Assembly: GCF_015234305.1 (NCBI RefSeq)
Contig: NZ_JADGMI010000002.1
Location: 434,001-498,000, forward strand
Length of the DNA: 64,000 bases
Reading direction: 5' to 3'
DNA from: Superficieibacter sp. 1612_C1
Lineage (GTDB): Bacteria > Pseudomonadota > Gammaproteobacteria > Enterobacterales > Enterobacteriaceae
In this document: one piece after another, positions 58,390-64,000 of the stretch
How the letters are laid out: each line of letters opens with the position of its first letter
Position numbering within the stretch: the first letter of the stretch is position 1
Made by a program: the position numbers and the translations under genes
Notes under the pieces: model-generated
What the model was told of the DNA's origin: nothing
What the model saw: the letters and a program-made list of their open reading frames with translations, nothing else
Database searches by the model: none

Positions 58390-59616
58390 ATGAAAATACT
58401 CGTTTACGGCATTAACTACTCGCCCGAACTGACCGGCATCGGCAAATACACCGGTGAAATGGTCGAGTGGATGGCGCGTCAGGGCCATGAAGTGCGGGTG
58501 ATCACCGCGCCGCCTTACTACCCGGAGTGGAAAGTAGGCGAGGGCTATTCTGCCTGGCGCTACCGCTGCGAAGAGGGGGCCGCTACCGTCTGGCGCTGCC
58601 CGCTCTACGTGCCGAAGCAGCCCTCAACCCTGAAGCGTCTGATCCATCTCGGCAGCTTCGCGCTGAGCAGCTTTTTCCCGCTGATGGCGCAGCGCCGCTG
58701 GAAGCCGGACCGCATTATCGGCGTGGTGCCGACGCTGTTCTGCACGCCGGGCATGCGCCTGCTGGCGAAACTCTGCGGCGCGCGCACCGTCCTGCATATT
58801 CAGGATTATGAAGTGGACGCCATGCTCGGACTGGGCATGGCGGGAAAAGGTAAGGGTGGCAAAGTCGCTCGCCTGGCGACCGCGTTTGAGCGCAGCAATC
58901 TGCTCGGTGTGGATGCGGTCTCCACCATTTCGCGCTCAATGATGAACAAGGCGCAGGAAAAAGGCGTCGCCGCGCAGAACGTTATCTTTTTCCCTAACTG
59001 GTCGGAAGTGGATCGTTTTCGCCATGTCGCTCCGGCATACGTGAGCGTATTGCGCAGCCGACTCGGTCTGGATGACGCGCAAAAGATCGTCCTTTACTCC
59101 GGCAACATCGGCGAGAAACAGGGACTGGAGAATGTGATTGAAGCGGCGGACCGCCTGCGTGACCGGCCGTGGACCTTTGTGATTGTCGGACAGGGCGGAG
59201 GCAAAGCGCGGCTGGAGAAGATGGTTGCCGATCGCGGCCTGACCACTATCCGCTTTCTGCCGCTGCAACCGTACGACGATCTGCCCGCGCTCCTCGCGCT
59301 GGGCGACTGCCATCTGGTTATCCAGAAGCGCGGCGCGGCGGACGCGGTGCTGCCTTCCAAACTGACCAATATCCTGGCGGTCGGCGGCAATGCGGTTATC
59401 ACCGCCGAAGCGGAAACCGAATTAGGGCAGCTTTGCCGCACGTATCCGGGCATTGCCGTCTGCGTCGAGCCGGAAGAGGTTGACGCTCTTGTTACCGGTA
59501 TTGAGCAGGCGCTGCTGATGCCGGAAAACAACACGGTGGCACGTGACTATGCCGAACGCACGCTCGAAAAAGAGAACGTGTTAAGCCAATTTATTTCAGA
59601 TATTCGGGATCACTAA
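58390..59616 (+). CDS. wcaI: Colanic acid glycosyltransferase WcaI (GT4)
   Basis: A 408-residue GT4 glycosyltransferase (407 in E. coli). It starts '[27 protein letters not shown]' and has the donor-binding region '[23 protein letters not shown]' (about 235-257). In E. coli wcaI starts overlapping the gmm stop; here an ERIC element separates them by seven bases after the extended gmm, and the AAAGGA ribosome-binding site for this start (58374-58379) is supplied by the ERIC end. GTG at 58384 is an alternative start two codons earlier. Confidence 0.94.
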   Translation: MKILVYGINYSPELTGIGKYTGEMVEWMARQGHEVRVITAPPYYPEWKVGEGYSAWRYRCEEGAATVWRCPLYVPKQPSTLKRLIHLGSFALSSFFPLMAQRRWKPDRIIGVVPTLFCTPGMRLLAKLCGARTVLHIQDYEVDAMLGLGMAGKGKGGKVARLATAFERSNLLGVDAVSTISRSMMNKAQEKGVAAQNVIFFPNWSEVDRFRHVAPAYVSVLRSRLGLDDAQKIVLYSGNIGEKQGLENVIEAADRLRDRPWTFVIVGQGGGKARLEKMVADRGLTTIRFLPLQPYDDLPALLALGDCHLVIQKRGAADAVLPSKLTNILAVGGNAVITAEAETELGQLCRTYPGIAVCVEPEEVDALVTGIEQALLMPENNTVARDYAERTLEKENVLSQFISDIRDH

Positions 59617-59617
59617 C

Positions 59618-61054
59618 ATGAGTCAACCCACGCTCTATCCGGTCGTCATGGCGGGCGGATCCGGTAGCCGTTTATGGCCGCTGTCCCGCGTACTCTACCC
59701 TAAACAGTTCCTCTGCCTGAAAGGGGAATTGACCATGCTTCAGGCGACCATCAGCCGTCTGAACGGCGTCGAATGCGAAAGCCCGGTGGTGATCTGTAAC
59801 GAGCAGCACCGCTTTATCGTCGCTGAGCAACTGCGTCAGCTCAACAAACTGACCGAGAACATCATCCTTGAACCGGCGGGGCGCAACACCGCGCCCGCGA
59901 TTGCGCTGGCGGCGCTGGCGGCCACCCGTAACTCGCCGCAGGACGACCCGCTGCTGCTGGTGCTGGCGGCGGATCACATGATTCAGGACGAAGCGGCGTT
60001 TCGTGCGGCTGTCACCGCCTCCATTGCGCACGCCCAGGCAGGCAAGCTGGTGACCTTTGGCATCGTGCCGGATCTGCCGGAAACCGGCTACGGCTACATT
60101 CGTCGCGGCGACGTCACGCCGGGCGAACAGGACAGCGTGGCCTTTTCGGTGGCGCAGTTTGTCGAAAAACCTGATCTGGCGACCGCGCAGGCCTACGTCG
60201 CCAGCGGGGAATACTACTGGAACAGCGGCATGTTCCTGTTCCGCGCAGGACGCTATCTCGAAGAGCTGAAGAAATACCGTCCGGACATTCTGGACGCCTG
60301 CGAAAAATCGATGGCCACCGTCGATCCGGACCTGGACTTTATTCGCGTTGACGAGGCTGCGTTCCTCGCCTGTCCGGAAGAGTCCATCGACTACGCGGTA
60401 ATGGAGCGCACGGCAGACGCGGTGGTGGTGCCGATGGATGCGGGCTGGAGCGACGTCGGCTCGTGGTCCTCGCTGTGGGAAATCAGCGCCCACACGCCGG
60501 AGGGAAACGTCCATCACGGCGACGTCATCAGCCACAACACCGAAAACAGCTACGTGTACGCTGAATCCGGCCTGGTGACCACCGTCGGGGTAAAAGATCT
60601 GGTGGTCGTGCAGACCAAAGACGCGGTGCTGATTGCCGATCGCCACCACGTGCAGGAAGTGAAAAAGGTGGTGGAGCAGATCAAAGCGGATGGCCGCCAC
60701 GAACACCATATCCACCGTGAAGTGTACCGTCCGTGGGGCAAATACGACTCCATCGATGCCGGCGATCGCTATCAGGTGAAACGGATCACCGTTAAGCCGG
60801 GCGAAGGGCTGTCGCTACAGATGCATCATCATCGCGCCGAACACTGGGTGGTGGTGGCGGGTACCGCCAAAGTCACCATCAACGGCGAGATCAAACTGCT
60901 GGGCGAGAACGAGTCGGTATACATCCCGCTCGGCGCGGCGCACTGCCTGGAAAACCCCGGCAAGATCCCGCTCGACCTGATTGAAGTGCGCTCCGGTTCG
61001 TATCTCGAAGAAGACGACGTGGTGCGGTTTGAGGATCGCTACGGGCGCGTATAG
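59618..61054 (+). CDS. manC: Mannose-1-phosphate guanylyltransferase (CpsB)
   Basis: A 478-residue bifunctional-type ManC, the E. coli CpsB length. N-terminal nucleotidyltransferase signature '[17 protein letters not shown]' (about 8-24) and '[11 protein letters not shown]', with a C-terminal cupin of the type II phosphomannose isomerase family ('[26 protein letters not shown]'). Makes GDP-mannose from mannose 1-phosphate and GTP. One base separates it from wcaI; a REP array separates it from manB. Confidence 0.97.
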   Translation: MSQPTLYPVVMAGGSGSRLWPLSRVLYPKQFLCLKGELTMLQATISRLNGVECESPVVICNEQHRFIVAEQLRQLNKLTENIILEPAGRNTAPAIALAALAATRNSPQDDPLLLVLAADHMIQDEAAFRAAVTASIAHAQAGKLVTFGIVPDLPETGYGYIRRGDVTPGEQDSVAFSVAQFVEKPDLATAQAYVASGEYYWNSGMFLFRAGRYLEELKKYRPDILDACEKSMATVDPDLDFIRVDEAAFLACPEESIDYAVMERTADAVVVPMDAGWSDVGSWSSLWEISAHTPEGNVHHGDVISHNTENSYVYAESGLVTTVGVKDLVVVQTKDAVLIADRHHVQEVKKVVEQIKADGRHEHHIHREVYRPWGKYDSIDAGDRYQVKRITVKPGEGLSLQMHHHRAEHWVVVAGTAKVTINGEIKLLGENESVYIPLGAAHCLENPGKIPLDLIEVRSGSYLEEDDVVRFEDRYGRV

Positions 61055-61066
61055 CCCCGGCGAAAT

Positions 61067-61362
61067 TTGCCGGATGGCGCTGCGCTTATCCGGCCTACGG
61101 TTCGGTGCCCTGTAATGCGCAGCCACCCCGTAGGCCCGGCAAGCGAAGCGCCACCGGGCAGGGCGTATAACGACGTCGAAAGTGTCGCAACCACCCGTAG
61201 GCCCGGTAAGCGAAGCGCCACCGGGCAAAGCGTATAACGACGTCGAAAGTGTCGCAACTACCCGTAGGCCCGGTAAGCGAAGCGCCACCGGGCAAAGCGT
61301 GTAATGACGTCGAAAGCGCCGCAGCCACCCCGTAGGCCCGGTAAGCGAAGCGCCACCGGGCA
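61067..61362. repeat. BIME array of five REP units between manC and manB
   Basis: One REP at 61067-61100 faces four tandem copies in the opposite orientation starting (GTAGGCCCGG) at 61130, 61197, 61264 and 61332, a regular 67-68-base period. The copies are nearly identical, including linkers (GACGTCGAAAG). This resembles BIME-2 arrays, which bind DNA gyrase and stabilise upstream mRNA. It fills most of the 350-base gap inside the operon. Confidence 0.95.
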
Positions 61363-61404
61363 GAACGAGTAAAGACTTCATATATCTAAAGAAGAGAAAA
61401 AAAT

Positions 61405-62775
61405 ATGACAACGTTAACCTGTTTTAAAGCCTACGACATTCGCGGCAGGCTGGGCGAGGAGCTTAACGAAGACATCGCCAGGCGGATTGGACGTGCGTAT
61501 GGCGAATACCTGAAACCGGACACCGTGGTGCTGGGCGGCGATGTGCGTCTGACCAGCGAAGCGCTGAAGCTGGCGCTGGCAGAGGGCCTGCGCGATGCGG
61601 GCGTTAACGTGCTGGACATCGGCCTTTCCGGCACCGAAGAGATCTACTTCGCCACCTTCCATCTCGGCGTGGACGGCGGCATCGAAGTCACCGCCAGCCA
61701 CAATCCGATGGATTACAACGGCATGAAACTGGTGCGCAAGGGCGCGCGTCCCATCAGCGGCGATACCGGCCTGCGCGACGTGCAGCGCCTGGCGGAAGCC
61801 AACGACTTCCCGCCAGTCAACCCGGCGAAACGCGGCAGCTATCAACACATTGATCTGCGTGCCGCCTACATCGATCATCTTCTGGGCTACATCGACGTAA
61901 AAAACCTGACGCCGCTGAAGCTGGTGATCAACTCCGGCAACGGCGCGGCAGGCCCGGTAGTGGACGCCATTGAAGCGCGCTTTAAGGCGCTGAACGTTCC
62001 GGTGGAGTTCATTAAGGTTCACAACACCCCGGACGGTAACTTCCCCAACGGCATTCCTAACCCGCTACTGCCGGAGTGCCGCGACGATACCCGCAACGCG
62101 GTTATTAAACACGGCGCGGATATGGGCATTGCCTTTGACGGCGATTTTGACCGCTGCTTCCTGTTTGACGAAAAAGGACAGTTTATCGAGGGCTACTACA
62201 TCGTCGGCCTGCTGGCGGAAGCATTCCTCGAAAAACACCCTGGCGCGAAGATCATCCACGACCCGCGTCTTTCCTGGAATACCGTGGACGTGGTGAGCGC
62301 GGCAGGCGGGGTGCCGGTAATGTCGAAAACCGGCCATGCGTTCATCAAGGAGCGGATGCGCGAGGAAGACGCCATCTACGGCGGCGAAATGAGCGCGCAT
62401 CACTACTTCCGCGATTTCGCCTACTGCGACAGCGGGATGATCCCGTGGTTGCTGGTGACGGAACTGCTGTGCCTGAAAGGGCAGTCGCTGGGCGAACTGG
62501 TCCGCGACCGGATGGCGGCGTTCCCGGCGAGCGGTGAGATCAACAGCAAACTGGCCGATCCGGCGACGGCCATCGCCCGGGTGGAGGCGCATTTTGCGCC
62601 GCAGGCGCTGGAGACCGACCGCACCGACGGTATCAGCCTCGCCTTTGCCGACTGGCGCTTTAACCTGCGCTCGTCGAACACCGAGCCGGTGGTGCGCCTG
62701 AACGTGGAATCGCGAGGCGATACTGCGCTGATGCAGGCGCAGACTGAGGCGATTCTGGCGCTGCTTAACCAGTAA
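61405..62775 (+). CDS. manB: Phosphomannomutase (CpsG)
   Basis: A 456-residue alpha-D-phosphohexomutase, the E. coli CpsG length. It has the phosphoserine loop '[18 protein letters not shown]' (about 92-109), the metal loop '[12 protein letters not shown]' (three Asp, about 239-250), '[10 protein letters not shown]' and the phosphate-binding '[11 protein letters not shown]'. Interconverts mannose 6-phosphate and mannose 1-phosphate to feed ManC. AAGAGA precedes the start. Confidence 0.97.
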   Translation: MTTLTCFKAYDIRGRLGEELNEDIARRIGRAYGEYLKPDTVVLGGDVRLTSEALKLALAEGLRDAGVNVLDIGLSGTEEIYFATFHLGVDGGIEVTASHNPMDYNGMKLVRKGARPISGDTGLRDVQRLAEANDFPPVNPAKRGSYQHIDLRAAYIDHLLGYIDVKNLTPLKLVINSGNGAAGPVVDAIEARFKALNVPVEFIKVHNTPDGNFPNGIPNPLLPECRDDTRNAVIKHGADMGIAFDGDFDRCFLFDEKGQFIEGYYIVGLLAEAFLEKHPGAKIIHDPRLSWNTVDVVSAAGGVPVMSKTGHAFIKERMREEDAIYGGEMSAHHYFRDFAYCDSGMIPWLLVTELLCLKGQSLGELVRDRMAAFPASGEINSKLADPATAIARVEAHFAPQALETDRTDGISLAFADWRFNLRSSNTEPVVRLNVESRGDTALMQAQTEAILALLNQ

Positions 62776-62843
62776 CAGGCTTTGGGCCAGGTGGTTTCCC
62801 CCTCACCCTAACCCTCTTCCTCAGGGGAGGGAATGGCCGCTAC

Positions 62844-62882
62844 CCCCTGGAGAGGCGGAAGTGATTTCTCCCTCTCCAGGGG
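62844..62882 (+). repeat. Inverted repeat in the manB-wcaJ spacer
   Basis: CCCCTGGAGAGG (62844-62855) and CCTCTCCAGGGG (62871-62882) form a perfect 12-bp stem with a 15-base loop. The spacer (62776-62931) also contains 'CCCTCACCCTAACCCTC', a common enterobacterial intergenic repeat type. No U-tract follows, so some readthrough into wcaJ is expected. Confidence 0.7.
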
Positions 62883-62931
62883 AAGAGGGGAAGCTGACCA
62901 ACGCAAAGCAAGGGAAAACAAAGGAACAACG

Positions 62932-64000
62932 ATGACGACTCTAAAAAAGCGCGAGCGAGCCAAAACGAATGCATCGTTAATCTCAATGGTGCAGCGATTT
63001 TCTGACATCACCATCATGTTCGGTGGACTATGGGTGGTTTGTCAGGTCAGCGCGCTGCCGTTTTTATATATGCATCTGCTCATGGCGCTGATCACCCTGG
63101 TCGTCTTTCAGATGATTGGTGGAATGACGGACTTCTACCGCTCGTGGCGCGGCGTCAGAATGACCACCGAACTGCTGCTGCTGATCCAGAACTGGACCCT
63201 GAGCCTGATTTTCGGCACCGGGTTAATGGCCTTCAACGACGACTTCGATCACAGCTTTATGACGCTAATGGCGTGGTACCTGCTGAGCACCTTCGGCATG
63301 GTCTCGTGTCGCACGATGATCCGCTTTGGCGCGGGCTGGCTGCGCAATCTCGGCTACAACTCCCGCCGGGTAGCCGTAGCGGGTGAGCTTCCGGCAGGGC
63401 AGGCGCTGCTGCAAAGTTTCCGCAATCAGCCGTGGCTGGGCTATGAGGTGGTAGGGGTTTATCACGATAACGATAAAAACGAACGGGTTGGCGACTTCAC
63501 GCAGCTGGTTGACGATGCGCGCGACGGCAAAATCCACAACATCTATATCGCGATGGCGATGCAGGATGAAGCCTGTATTAAAAAACTGGTGCGCGAGCTG
63601 GCGGACACCACCTGCTCGGTGATCCTGATCCCCGATCTCTTTACCTTCAATATCCTGCACTCGCGGGTGGAAGAGGTAAACGGTGTACCCGTGGTGCCGC
63701 TGTACGACACGCCGCTTTCCGGTATCAACCGTATCCTCAAACGACTGGAAGATATCGTACTGGCCGCGCTGATCCTGCTGCTGATCTCCCCGGCGCTGTG
63801 CTGCATCGCGCTGGCGGTAAAACTGACTTCGCCGGGTCCGGTGATCTTCCGCCAGACGCGCTACGGCATGGATGGTAAGCCGATCATGGTCTGGAAATTC
63901 CGCTCCATGCGAGTGATGGAAAACGATGCCGTAGTGACTCAGGCGACGCAGAACGATCCGCGCGTGACGCCGGTCGGCAACTTCCTGCGCCGCACCTCGC
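62932..64000 (+). CDS. wcaJ: Undecaprenyl-phosphate glucose phosphotransferase WcaJ (partial, 3' end outside window)
   Basis: The frame is open from ATG 62932 to the window edge (356 codons), preceded by AAGGAACAACG. It begins 'MTTLKKRERAKTNASLISMVQRFSDI', has four N-terminal transmembrane helices (about 30-130), a Rossmann-like middle domain ('RRVAVAGELPAGQALLQSF', about 144-265), a further membrane segment (about 277-300) and the start of the bacterial sugar transferase domain ('SPGPVIFRQTRYGMDGKPIMVWKFRSM', about 301-327). WcaJ starts colanic acid synthesis by putting glucose 1-phosphate on undecaprenyl phosphate. Confidence 0.96.
   Translation, partial: MTTLKKRERAKTNASLISMVQRFSDITIMFGGLWVVCQVSALPFLYMHLLMALITLVVFQMIGGMTDFYRSWRGVRMTTELLLLIQNWTLSLIFGTGLMAFNDDFDHSFMTLMAWYLLSTFGMVSCRTMIRFGAGWLRNLGYNSRRVAVAGELPAGQALLQSFRNQPWLGYEVVGVYHDNDKNERVGDFTQLVDDARDGKIHNIYIAMAMQDEACIKKLVRELADTTCSVILIPDLFTFNILHSRVEEVNGVPVVPLYDTPLSGINRILKRLEDIVLAALILLLISPALCCIALAVKLTSPGPVIFRQTRYGMDGKPIMVWKFRSMRVMENDAVVTQATQNDPRVTPVGNFLRRTS

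Noticed and set aside
61130-61362. Regular 67-base direct repeats resembling a CRISPR array
   Set aside because: The repeated units are REP palindromes and the linkers are also repeated, so there are no unique spacers; no cas genes are near.
60815-61411. A 198-codon minus-strand reading frame with repeated 'PGGASLTGPTG' segments
   Set aside because: It is the translation of the REP array and of the antisense strand of manC; the repeats are DNA repeats, not a protein.

Overview
The window is a contiguous stretch of an enterobacterial chromosome that follows the E. coli/Salmonella/Citrobacter order from yegW back to yegQ, then baeR to mdtA, yegD, alkA-dgcE, udk-dcd-asmA, yegH and the colanic acid operon from wza to wcaJ. 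Reading lengths match the E. coli homologues closely (for example YegS 299, TrhP 453, MdtB 1040, MdtC 1025, Udk 213, Wza 379 and Wzc 720 residues). REP/BIME elements, an ERIC element, the CyaR sRNA and a JUMPstart/ops site also point to Enterobacteriaceae. A Klebsiella-type ribitol/D-arabinitol locus together with colanic acid genes fits Citrobacter or a close relative, but the sequence alone does not settle the genus.

Layout: (1) 0.1-4.1 kb, nucleoside-type scavenging genes yegTUV with the GntR regulator yegW. (2) 4.4-5.4 kb, fbaB. (3) 5.6-15.3 kb, pentitol island: rbtD-rbtK transcribed leftward, rbtR and dalR convergent in the centre, dalD-dalK-dalT plus a HAD phosphatase rightward. No ribitol permease gene (rbtT) is present. 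(4) 15.5-18.2 kb, yegS, CyaR sRNA and yegQ/trhP. (5) 18.4-30.2 kb, an unrecognised secreted protein and the mdtABCD-baeSR efflux/two-component operon. (6) 30.6-32.7 kb, yegJ and yegD. (7) 32.8-36.4 kb, a three-gene cassette with overlapping ends coding an MBOAT membrane O-acyltransferase, an anchored DUF459/SGNH protein and an SGNH lipoprotein. This cassette is not part of the E. coli gene order here and resembles envelope polymer O-acetylation systems. (8) 36.6-46.1 kb, alkA, dgcE, udk, dcd, asmA, yegH. (9) 46.3-64 kb, colanic acid control region and operon, truncated inside wcaJ.

How the genes work together: the pentitol island oxidises ribitol and D-arabinitol to D-ribulose and D-xylulose, then phosphorylates them into the pentose phosphate pathway. 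BaeSR senses envelope stress and drives MdtABC. The colanic acid operon supplies export (Wza, Wzb, Wzc), GDP-mannose and GDP-fucose synthesis (ManC, ManB, Gmd, Fcl), glycosyl and acetyl transfer (WcaA-F, WcaI) and initiation (WcaJ). The operon carries two repeat insertions: an ERIC element that extends gmm in frame and replaces the usual gmm/wcaI junction, and a five-unit REP array between manC and manB.

The strongest candidates for follow-up are the MBOAT/DUF459/SGNH cassette, the ERIC-extended Gmm, the missing ribitol permease, and the HAD phosphatase attached to the dal genes.
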